This document shows, piece by piece, positions 1 to 10,356 of a stretch of 64,000 nt of DNA; position 1 is the first letter of the stretch; the number at the start of each line of letters is the position of its first letter. Both the position numbers and the translations under genes were made by a program. This DNA comes from Sweltsa coloradensis. Taxonomy: Eukaryota > Arthropoda > Insecta > Plecoptera > Chloroperlidae. The notes under the pieces were generated by a model. It ran no database searches. It was not told the origin of the DNA and saw only the letters and a program-made list of their open reading frames with translations. Location of the stretch: positions 62,001 to 126,000 of the forward strand of contig JAMZAV010002182.1 of NCBI GenBank assembly GCA_024449915.1, written 5' to 3'.

Positions 1-429
1 TTCGAGTTTGTAAACGACATTTTCTAACATTAAGAAATTACCCACTGACGTTTACGACAGTTCCTTTTTGTCTACATTGCCACAACCAAACCAAAATAAC
101 CATCACACCATGTGAGTTCTTCATTCAGTTTCTATTCGTATCCGACAATCTTCAATTCATAAGCTGGATAATAGTTTTGTCTCTAGAGAGTTTCCCACCC
201 TGCGGTAGCCCCAGCTCAAAACTAAACGTACCATACTTCAACTTCCTAACCCCTACTTAACCTTAATCCACTCTAAGCATGCGAGACCTGTTTCTCATCT
301 TCCAGCAGCGATTTCCTAGATGAAACACTCCCGTTAACATACAAATGACGAAACAGCAGCGTTTAAACGTGATTGGTTCTCCCGCGACACCCTACTCTGG
401 CGCCATCTATTGGCAGATCCGCGCACTAG

Positions 430-640
430 AAAAAGCTAAAGCGAATCGTTAATCTGGCTGCTCTCATCACACGTTGCTAGAACAAGGCGCGATATCGTAT
501 GGTAATCGGGCCGACATAGTCGATACCATCCGTGCACTATCTTAGCATATTGCCACGTCGTCGTTGGCAAGTGTCCACGGGGCTGGAAAGAGGCTACGTC
601 CACACATTTCCACGATGAAAGACAGGTAGTTGCTTCGAGA
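430..640 (-). pseudogene. BEL/Pao-type retrotransposon integrase relic
   Basis: On the - strand one frame reads a cysteine followed by PRGHLP, as in the linker between the integrase zinc-binding domain and the catalytic core of BEL/Pao retrotransposons. After a frame change it continues DGIDYVGPITIRYR, matching the family's 'T-G-[VI]-D-Y-F-G-P' strand that carries the first catalytic Asp. Stops follow soon after. Only about 70 residues can be recognised, across two frames, so it is a dead fragment of pol. The flanks 1-430 and 770-2900 give nothing further. The assignment rests on remembered family motifs. Confidence 0.55.
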
Positions 641-3227
641 CGGCTGGTCAAATGGGTCGTGCCTTGTTGACTACTGGTAATAGATGTCGAGATGGCGCTT
701 TTCTCTGTCCTACTTTCATCTTCTTTCTCGCAATCGCTTAGAATGGAGGGTTGGCATTGCACGTACTGCGCGCTCTAAAGATCTCAAGTCTATGACAAGG
801 GTAGATTTGTAAAAGTAGGGCGACATCGTCCTTCACGGACAACACATAAAGAGCAGGTTTATGTTCAAGTAGTCATCTTTCATTATTTCAATATGTTTAT
901 TTAGAAACAAAAACCAACTCGTAAAAAGAACTCAGTACGTACATGATTAACAAACACAAAATATTTAACTTTCTTCTCATTTTGATTGAACAAACAGTGT
1001 TTTCGTAATTTTCAGCTGGGAATGATAAAATATGTCTTAATACCCTAGTTTCAAAGAGAATAACACTAATGAATAACGAATTATTATATTAAGGAATAAC
1101 ATACATTTAATATGGATATAAATATTATTCCATTATATTACGATTAAAATGTGTTGTTCAAATTGACTCAGTTGGTTCACTATAATTGTGTATAGTTTAG
1201 TTTGTTAATGAGTCTACAAAGGATGAAGTAAATTACAAAATTAGGTGCGGTACGTAGCATCATAAATGTTGTATAGATGGATATGAAAATAAAATAAAAG
1301 TAGCTGTAAATATTCCAATAGTAACATCGTGTATTATGTGTTGTGCTGAATGTCTCTTGGGAGCGTAAATATACGACAAACCGATCGCGTGATATTGTGT
1401 TAGCTTACATAACAGTCGATTGCACAAATCAATTAGTACAATAATTATTGTAGAGCACACACTCGATGTTAGAGCACAGAGCGTAAAATTATTTACTTTG
1501 ATATGATTTTGGTGAATTTGGTTACATTGAAAATTTACATGCGAGGAAAATATTAAATTAAAATGTGATTTTTGAAATTTCTCAAAACTAGTGCTCTCTA
1601 TAAAAGTTTTTTTGAAAAAATTCTATATAAATAACGGACTGAAATACAAGAACAATAAGTTTCAAATTAAGAATGTTCCTAACTGTTTGTGGTCACTAAT
1701 AAATTATGTGATATTTAAATTTTAATTACCAAGATGGCCGCCATAAATTTCCAAAATGGCGTCTTGTTACTTGGAGCTTACTACGTAAAAGAAGCTGTTG
1801 TGTTGTTTAACGGATGTAAAACAAAAAGCCGCGACATCTCCGCTGAGCCTGGCAACAAAAAACTAACAAGATAACACCCCTCATATTATGCACTCGCTCT
1901 AGCGGTGGATGCAAGAACTAGATCGCGGGCTTACGTGTTCAGACGTCGCCGATGGAGTTGTAAAAACAACATGGCGGACGAGGTTCGTGGAAGGATGTCC
2001 GTTGGTAGAAGCCGAAGTCCGTGACCGTCCACGGCAACATTCAAAACAATATCGTAAACTTCTTCTGTGTGATGTTTTTAAAGTTAAGTTGGTTACACTT
2101 TGAAGTGAAATGGCTAGTTTTTAAATTAGATCGTGCAAAATTTAAGTATTATTAATGATGATATTTTAAAAAAAAAACACAATGTCGAAAAGTAAATCCA
2201 AAGAATAGGTTTGTGATGTTGAAACTATTAACAGCAAGAAATCTGTTAAATTATAATTAGCATGGGATTTATTAGTAACAGAATTGAATCCAGGTCTAAA
2301 ACCCGATCCAATTACGATATTTGAATTTTTCCAAACAGCAAACTTCCAACAGAACAAAACCGCCGTCCTGCATAAGCACTTTACCTATATTATGTTATGT
2401 TGCTGTGTGATTAATAACGCCACAGTTTTTCTCGGTACTCACATAGTTTCGTGTTTTCGTGGACTTTATTGAACCCCCTGGGCAACTTTATCCACAAAAC
2501 CCATGTGAACTTTTAGTCAGTGAAATTTCAATTATATTACCAAACAACGGAAAGGTAAAATGAACAAATGTCACGTTAAAAGGTAAATCTGTCATTAATT
2601 TGAATCTATTTACCAACAAACGTCTGCAATGAAATACAATTTTTAGACTAAAACAAGATTTTTTTATGACAAAAAATAGATCAAATTAATGCAATATTTA
2701 GGATTTTTTGAATACCCTTCTCATGGCAACAATAAAAACATAAAATTCATCTCCTAACCAAACAATCACTACTTGGTCTCGTTAAAAAAGTACTTTTTAC
2801 AATACAAATCAAACTATTGCTTCCATGCTAGGTTGCTAGTCTTTGGCATTACAAACACTTGCACACAAACTACGAAGTTCATCTCACGAAGCAAAGATAT
2901 AGTTCAAGTTCCCACCTTCAACTTTTCTTCCTAAATTTGAATACATTTCGAAGTCTAGTCATCTTAGTGGTGGTCAAGGACGTCACCGCCCACACGGTGT
3001 GACCAGCGGTCAGCTGTCTTGTTGCTAGGCAACCCTCGTCAAGCAAAGCTCTCGAGGTCTCACGTCTCGCGACGCCCACCAACTTCTTGATAGGCGCGAC
3101 AAGAACCGAGATGACAAACTATCCCTTGTCAATCTGATATCGGGAAGATGAAACATGGAGGAAGAAACTGAAAACTTTCTTATGTAGGTTTTAACTAGAG
3201 GGACCCTGCCTGTACATTTACAACGCA

Positions 3228-3600
3228 ATGTTATATGCTTTAAATAATGACAAACTAATAACGACGAACGGTGATTGCCATGACCATTTTACTCGAAACA
3301 GAGATAATTTTAAAATTGGAGAGCATTACCTAAACCTATCTTGTATGCGACCTGATATCTCAGGCGCTAAATTATATAACAAGCTGCCCAAGTACTTAAA
3401 GAAGAACAATGTGATAAGCTTTAAGACTGAACTGAAGAAGTAATTAACTAATAATCTGTTTTATTCCGTCAATGAATACCTGACGTCTTAAATCTTTGTT
3501 TACTGTTTTTATTGTATTGTATTGTATTGATTTGTTATTGTGTGCTATTGTCGACTTGTCCAATATCATTGTAATGATCAATTAGGACAATAATATATTA
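3228..3600 (+). mobile_element. 3' fragment of a non-LTR retrotransposon (LINE)
   Basis: A short frame of 71 residues ends with GAKLYNKLPKYLKKNNVISF, the extreme C-terminus typical of jockey/CR1-group reverse transcriptase proteins ('NTR...GA.L.N.LP....'), preceded by a frame containing HFTRNRDNFK. It is followed by a 3' UTR with TTGTATTGTATTGTATTG at about 3515. Only the last few hundred bases remain; the rest was never copied (5' truncation) or has been lost. Confidence 0.7.
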
Positions 3601-4860
3601 TTATTAACAGTAGTTTTTTTATTTATTTTTAATTAAATATAAAGTCGTAATGTTTTTGGTGAACTAGTCCTTTTGAAACGACATTTTTGATTACCTTTTA
3701 ACTCCATCAAGAGATTTCAATCCATAAAAACGATTTTATGTTACGTTCTTCTTTGTCAATCGGTTGATTAAGTAACTTTGCTCCGTGTCTTGGGAACTAC
3801 CACACCAGTGTCAAACTCTGATACTGTGAAGATGAAAATTTCACTACTCTATTGATGAGATTAGTTTTAAAGTTAGTAGTGTTCATAATAATATTTAAAA
3901 CACTTTAGTGGATAAACTCTTTATTTTATTATATAAATAACAACGTTTCGGAAATGACTAAAACTATTTCCGTCTTCAGGTTTTTTGTGAAAAACAAAAA
4001 ATCAAACTTTTCTTTCTTCTTTATGACAACTATTATTTTGCATCTACTCTACTTTTCCAAACACTGTGCTTATATACCATTATTATTATCATCACTTTTA
4101 TTATTATTTAATATAGACTATTCACTTTCTCTGCAAAGAGATACTTGTACACTGTACTAGTCTTAAGTGAATAAAATATCTATCTATCTATATCAAAAGT
4201 ATATCAAAACAAACAAAGACAATAGCCAAGGTCGATAAAGTTTAACATTTCACACATGGAAGCGAACAACACATGAGAATAAACAATTTTATTCATATTT
4301 CGGTACAGTAGAGACTGACTGTTAACTTACGAAATAATGTGTTTTCAAAATATAATTGCAAATGTAAGATGTGTTCTCTAGTTATTAAATCATTAAATGG
4401 TTCACACGTTTTTATTGTTTATCTGCATGTTACATGATTTTTAAAAAATACCTCAATGGGTAAAAGTAATACCTGTCGATGGAATTTTTCTTTGCAAGCG
4501 TTAACGAAATATTATGATAAATTTGATTATATTTCACTAATACGATGATTATAATACGTGTTTAGGTAGAAGATAATCTAGAAAATTTGAAAATTTCAAT
4601 TTCCTAAGTCTTTGACGCGCCACTGATTAGGAACTCCTCACACAGGGCTTGTCTTCAAAGATTTTCCTGATGGGGAAACGTATTTTCCTCACAAACTCTG
4701 ATGAAAAGTAATTATCTATGTGTCAAACAAGGTTCCAAAATAAAAGTGTTACCAATAATCCATCTCTACTTGTTAATACGGCTGAAGGAAAATAAACTCT
4801 TGCGTTGTTTGTTATGTCCGTCGTTTTAATCTATTTTCTTTCATATCTCTCTCTCTCTCT

Positions 4861-5661
4861 TAAACGGCACGACTATACCTTTTCAGCGTCATTTTAGAAA
4901 CTTGGGACTCTTTATGACAGATGACATGACCTGGACCGAACATATCAAACACGTGTGTCAGAAAACCTACGCATCTTTACACTCTTTAAACCGTTTAAAA
5001 AACTTCCTCCCAACAAAATTAAAAACAATGCTAGTACAAAGCCTCATGCCTCATTTTGATTATTGCGACGTTGTGTACAATGACCTTACTGAAGACCTCT
5101 CTATTCGTCTGCAGAGAGCTCAAAATGCCTGTTTTCGTTTCATCTTCGGTATAAAAAAATATGATCATATTACCCCTGGATTCAAAAATCTTGCGTGGAT
5201 TCGTCTAAATGACCGTAGAAATCTACACTCGATTTGCCTTGTTCATCGTCTGCTCTCAACATCAACACCTTCGTACCTAGCATCTTATTTTCAATACCTA
5301 TTCTCAAACCATACCTTCAACACTAGATCTAGATCAGGTACTCAGTTAACATTTCCAACCCATAGAACCAATCTTCTTGACCACTCTTTTACAATAAACG
5401 CTATTCGAGTCTGGAATACTCTCCCAACGAGCATCAGGGATGTTTACGGAATTAGTTACGACACTTTCAAGCATAAAGTACATCAACATTACTTGAGTAA
5501 TTATAATTAATTAACAGTTATAAGCATCAGTCGCTACAGCCTTTGTTAAATTAATAATTGAGTAATGCATACCACAACCTGCTCCTGCTCACCTGTATTT
5601 CTGCACACAATGTCTAAAGCTATATTAATTTTGTACTTTTGTGTGAATGGATGAATGAATG
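4861..5661 (+). mobile_element. 5'-truncated LINE, C-terminal part of reverse transcriptase protein
   Basis: An open frame of about 200 residues begins within the RT thumb region and contains SLMPHFDYCDVVYNDL, LQRAQNACFRFIFGIKKYDH, and, near the end, NTRSRSGTQLTF and AIRVWNTLPTSIR. These are hallmarks of CR1/jockey-group LINEs. The coding match starts upstream of the first Met: in-frame residues resembling NG.TIPF...NLG begin directly after a (TC)n run at 4846-4860. The element ends with a (TGAA)n-like tail at 5643-5661. The frame is intact over 600 bp, so the insertion is fairly young. It belongs to a different family from the LINE at 43.2-44.6 kb. Confidence 0.85.
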
Positions 5662-5795
5662 TTTCTTAAACTATTGAAGATTTGCATAAATCGATTCAAA
5701 ATTCATAATTTGCATAACATTACTATACACCTAGAAAATTTTAACTTTGCAATAATGCTACCATAATGTATTTAATGTATTATTTCAATATTTTT

Positions 5796-6589
5796 GGATG
5801 AGCGTAGCGAGCGTAGCGAGCGAAGTGAAGACTTCAATTTGACTTTGTGTTTTTTTGTTTGTTTTTCACTTACGTTACCCCAAGAAAAATAGCTCGGGTG
5901 TTTTGTTTTTTGTTAGTTTTTCTGTCTGTTTGTTCGCTCTCTACCGGGCAAACGGCATATGCGATCTTGATGAAAAATTGAGGAGACCTTCGAAATCTCT
6001 GAACTTAGACTTGCTACGTTTTTGGGTACAATCGAAGAAATATTTCTCATGAATATCGTACTTTTACGATTTTTTTCGATTTTTAGTGCGATATTTTCGT
6101 CACATTTGGGCCGATTCTGACCAAAGGGGCGGGGATACAACGTTCATATTTCACATGGACATTAAGGTTTTGGTGATGTAGTACCTTGTGAAAGAAAAAA
6201 TTGAAAAAGCTAGCTAGAATCCATAGAAATAATGGTTTTAATATGAGTTTTTTTATTTTTAGTGCGATATTTTCGTCACATTTGGGCCGATTCTGACCAA
6301 ACGGGTGGGGATAGAATGTTCATTTTTCACATGGACATTACGCTAATGGTGATGTATTGCGTTTTGAAAGAAAAAGTTGAAAAAATTATCCAGAAACCAT
6401 ATAAATAAAGGTTTTAAATTAAGTTTTTTTGAGGAATTTTATAACAATTAACAAGTAACAATGGAAACTTGACAACAATCACCTACAATACGTTCAAAAG
6501 GCACTTGATAAGTAAAGAGACCCCACGCAAACAAAAAACTTACAAAAAAGCTCATCCATCAACGCGACGGGACTTTAGCGTTTTCCTAG
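5796..6589 (+). mobile_element. Helentron-like non-autonomous element, copy 1
   Basis: The left end is GGATGAGCGTAGCGAGCGTA, preceded by T. The right part has the inverse motif CTCATCC at 6551-6557, then 32 bases ending CCTAG at 6589, followed by T. Having the inverted repeat terminal on the left but subterminal on the right, a CTAG end and insertion next to T fits helentron-type elements (the Drosophila INE-1 group is the best known). The interior has no coding capacity. It contains an internal near-duplicate ('TGCGATATTTTCGTCACATT' region at about 6088 and 6260). Confidence 0.65.
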
Positions 6590-6707
6590 TATATAATCAT
6601 GTAATGTTCGCTTCATTATCAAATGTATTATTATTATTATTAGTATTAGCTTGGATGGAAGATAAGGCTTCACTAGCCTTAATCCCGCCTTACAATAAAG
6701 ACCCTTA

Positions 6708-6763
<56 letters not shown>

Positions 6764-6779
6764 ACTCACTCTCTCCATG
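6590..6779 (+). mobile_element. LINE 3' end with AATAAA signal and (TC)n tail
   Basis: The segment contains TTGGATGGAAGATAAGGCTT, then CTAGCCTTAATCCCGCC, then AATAAAGACCCTTAT directly followed by a long (TC)n run. The same sequence occurs inverted at 63543-63690, again ending in a simple-repeat tail. A shared AATAAA-bearing 3' end next to a simple tail suggests a LINE or SINE 3' terminus. No coding sequence from it is visible. Confidence 0.5.
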
Positions 6780-7467
6780 TAAATAAGTCTCCGACATTTT
6801 ATACACTTTTTATTCAAATTGTCAAACTTCTTTCACACATTCCCTTTCCGTTCATTTTTTCCCCGTTTCTCGTTCCAATTTTCTCTCTTGTGCTCAGAGA
6901 AACTTTCAGCTTATTAGTCTCAGCTTTTCACTATACACCTCGTCAAATTAATTTCAACTTTTGCGAGATTTTTTTCTTATGAAAGGCGGAAATGTTGTGT
7001 AAAGCTACTTGTCGTCACATCTTACTCGAACCCTTGGTCCTCTCAACGTTGTAACATCCAAACTTCACTTTATTTGATCATCCTGTGTGTTTCACAATCT
7101 ATCTCGCGTATGTTGATATAAAGTGATTTTATTATCCAATTGCTTTAAATAAACATGAGAATATTTAACATTGCCTACAGCCAATGAACCGGTAATAGCA
7201 TCATTTATCTTTCATGGAAGCTCGCTGCTATCCAGTCTGTATAATATAGAATGGATAGTATATCAAAGCTACCATTCCAAATGTATTAATACAGGCACTG
7301 GTACTTTAGTACACAAAATATTGATCGAAGCTACTCAGTGAACAGCTTGTCAATGAAGGAAAGAAAAACAAGATTTCTTGTGACATTTATCTGTCGTGGT
7401 GGAGGTGCCGGGTTAAAACCAGACCCGTGTCTTTATTTTATTTATTTATTTATTTATTCAAATTATT

Positions 7468-8238
7468 GGATGAGCGTAGCGAGCGTAGCGAGCGAAGCGA
7501 AGATTCCATTTCACTACACTGGAAAAAAAATCCGGAATGTTTTTTTTTTTTTCTTCTTCTTTTTGTATTTTTGTGTGTCTGTTAACACGATTCCGGCTAA
7601 ACCGATACTCCGATTGTGATGAAATTTTATGGAGGCCTTCGAAATCTCTGAACTTAGAACTGCCACGTTTTTGAGCGCAATCGGGAAATTTTTTCTCATA
7701 AAAAACGCAATTTTACGATTTTTTTCGAAATTTAAAACATTTCTTCGACTTATAACTCCTACATGCTTTATCCGATTGTAATGATTTTTTCACAGAACCT
7801 TTATTTTATGAATTAAGATATTCGTGTGAAATTTGAGCGTAATCGAAAAATTATTTCTCATGAAAATCGAAATTTTAACGGTTTTTTTTCATTTTTAAAA
7901 CAATTCTTTGACTTATAACACCTACATGCTTTATCCTATTGTAATGATTTTTTCACAGAACCTTAATTTTATGAATTAATATATTTGTGTAAAATTTGAG
8001 CGCAATCGAATAACTATTTCTTATGAAAATTTCATTTTTGCGATTTTTACTTTCTTAAAAATTACGATTAATTAAAAAAATAAAGTTAATTTTTTATTTC
8101 ATTTCATTTATTTAAAAAATCTTCGACTAATTAATGATTTTTTCACAGAACAACAGTAAAAATCCGCGTAACACATGGCAACTTAGTGCACCAATTACGC
8201 TCATCCAACAAAGCGGCGGGACTTAAGCGTTTTCCTAG
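7468..8238 (+). mobile_element. Helentron-like non-autonomous element, copy 2
   Basis: It has the same ends as the copy at 5796: GGATGAGCGTAGCGAGCG on the left, TACGCTCATCC at about 8197-8207, and a right end GCGTTTTCCTAG at 8238 followed by T. The interior has a conserved first 150 bp (TCCGGAATG, CCGGCTAAACCGATACTCCG) and then three diverged internal repeats of roughly 120 bp, each with 'CCTACATGCTTTATCC' or similar and a poly-T stretch. No protein is encoded. A (TTTA)n run precedes it. Confidence 0.7.
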
Positions 8239-8394
8239 TTTATTTAATGGCTATCCTATTCAGTTGAAAAACTGATTTACAAAGGAGGACAATTAAATAA
8301 ACCTTATTACATAAATAGACACAATAATGAACTAAAAATTAGTAAAGTTGCAAATAGTAATATAACAACAACAATGTAATTGTATATAAATGTT

Positions 8395-8570
8395 AGTGAG
8401 GCTAGCCCCGCCCCCTGACCCCCAGGGTCACCAAAAACTTTGTGTCATCCTTGCTAAGGGAAATGTCAACACAAAAACAACGTGGCAATCGAAGGTCATG
8501 TTCGGTTTTTATCGTGACACGTGGCATACGCACCGACAGACTGCCGGACACACAATAAATGCTTGTGACC
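8395..8570 (+). mobile_element. Interspersed repeat, 'CGAACATGACC' family, inverted copy
   Basis: GCCCCCTGACCCCCAGGGTC, AATGTCAACACAAAAACAAC, and GGTCATGTTCGGTTTTTATC followed by GACACGTGGC. The same order of blocks, with variation, is found at 30.7 kb on this strand and inverted at 28.2, 39.1 and 41.6 kb. No coding capacity. Class unknown; a MITE is likely. Confidence 0.55.
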
Positions 8571-9149
8571 TTCGCTCTGACCAAATTTTTTTTTATTGTC
8601 TATAAATGCAAAGATTTCTTACAAGAATAATATTTATCAACTAGCCAGAAATTATCATTTCTTTCTTAACTTTTAAAAAGTCAAATATTTAGGTCACTAA
8701 GTCTGAGTTCAACCATTGTTCACCAACAACGCGGTCTATGTGCGGTGTGGAACCATACAACAATACACGCTGGATGTGTAGGGACCAGCTGGTATTCCCA
8801 GGGCGAGATTATCACTAGAACTCAAACTTCAACGCCCGCAATGAACCGAGTGTTTCACTAGTACAAGCACATAAACACGAGAATAGATACTACGTTCATT
8901 CTGAACAGTATTTTGTGTTTTAATGGGGATGACGAATTATACAAATATATTATAACCCCACCCCAACGTCACATCGTTTGTAATTAGTGATAAAATTAAT
9001 TGTTTCAATGGTAGAATTGAATTTTCTATAAATGATTTATCAGTTAAATCTTCAAAGGGAATATTAGAATGTAAAACTTGATTTGAAAATGTGTTTAAGT
9101 CAAACCGTACAATTAATAATATTTAACAGTTTTACTTCATCATAATAAA

Positions 9150-9225
9150 ATAATAATAAATAAATTTTATTTAGAGTCTACCCACTCAGTTATATAACTG
9201 ATTTTCAGTGGGGGACTTTATTTAT
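9150..9225 (-). mobile_element. SINE tail fragment (ACTGAGTGGGTAGACTC type)
   Basis: On the - strand it reads CACTGAAAATCAGTTATATA, then ACTGAGTGGGTAGACTC and TAAATAAAAT. It matches the 3' end of the full SINE at 27649-28071. The tRNA-like head is not seen. Confidence 0.6.
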
Positions 9226-10085
9226 TTTTATTAATTAATTTATTTTAAATGTTATTATATATAATGTTAATTTAAGCGTAGACGAGTCGAAGTTCATAGG
9301 TTTGTCAGGCCTGCCATAAACTCCTCTCCGTCCATTTCTTCTTCACCTTCTCCTTCTTTGCTTCCTCCCACCAGTTACCACCATTTCCTTCTGTTCATTC
9401 ACAATCTTCCTGCTTCTTTAGTCACTAGACTCCCATCTCTCTTCTACATAATCACGTTTAATTTTTTTTTTTTAAATAGAAAATAAAAGAAAGTCCTAGG
9501 CCACCGCCGGGCAGGTCGTCCATGCACATGACTCGAACAAGCGCCATTACCCGCGACTGTGGCGCTCGTGTAGCCTTGGAACTAAGCCAGCACACAAGCA
9601 AACATGAATAGAAATCCCGTATCGTCGGCGTTTATCCCAGAAATCCGTTCCCAAACAAATAAGGCTTTCTTTTCTCACACCGTTAACCATTTAACATAGT
9701 CCACCATAATAATATAACTTTCAGCATGTGTTCGTAGCCTACACAACCCATCAGCTCTCTCATATTATTTCCTGTTCTGTTGCTTTATTAGAAGTCGAGT
9801 TTGTAACTTGTCAATTTAGTCGGTGATTACGGTTTCTATTATGTGTGTGTCCGGAGTTAATTTCGAAACCAAAGTGTTATTATTAGTAATTTAACTTTGG
9901 AGTGTTACAACTAAGTTTGATCTTATATACCGTAGGAAATACCACAGTGGTTGTCAAGGGACTTAACTGAAGTCTAGAGACGATATAATTGAGAACAAAG
10001 GTGAGCCAAGAAACATGTGTTGCCAACCAAAGCCGCTTAAAACCTGCTAATAACGAAATATGGCTTAATATCGTTTCTTCTTCAG

Positions 10086-10356
10086 GCATGCTGTTCCACC
10101 GCGCTGTGCTGATGTCAGGAAGCGCACTGAGTCCATGGGCCTTGGTGGAGAACCCCTCCCACTACGCGCAGGCTGTAGCCCGGAGCGCCAACTGCTCCCC
10201 AGACCTCCCCACACCGCACCTTCTCAAGTGTCTACGAGAGAGGCCGCTAGAGTCGCTGCTCAACGCCCCCATTGCCTCGCCAGACTTCTCAAACCCCTTC
10301 GGACCATCCATAGATGGCGTTGTCATCGATATTGATGACCCGCCGCAGCAGAGCAA
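10086..10356 (+). CDS. Nlg: Neuroligin, internal exon A (ectodomain, after the nucleophile-elbow region)
   Basis: Neuroligins are postsynaptic adhesion proteins whose extracellular part is a cholinesterase-like alpha/beta-hydrolase fold, usually without catalytic activity, that binds presynaptic neurexin. This exon encodes about 90 residues starting GMLFHRAVLMSGSALSPWAL, the block that follows the nucleophile elbow in carboxylesterase-like proteins, and it contains two cysteines (CSPD and KCLRE) placed like the conserved disulfide pair. It ends near DGVVIDIDDPPQQS. The acceptor is a pyrimidine-rich tract ending CAG at 10085 and the donor is AA|GTAAGT at 10357. The first two bases finish a codon begun in an exon outside the window (a Gly if that base is G). 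The last two bases, AA, are completed by the first base of the next exon. The exon is clearly richer in GC than its flanks. Which neuroligin paralogue it is cannot be told from the sequence alone. Confidence 0.93.

Noticed and set aside
6575..6817. Open frame with a long Ser-Leu or Arg-Glu repeat
   Set aside because: Translation of the (TC)n tail.
9290..9450. Possible LINE C-terminal fragment on the - strand (Lys/Glu-rich, WW motif)
   Set aside because: Reminiscent of some LINE 3' coding ends, but too short, with stops, and no definite motif.
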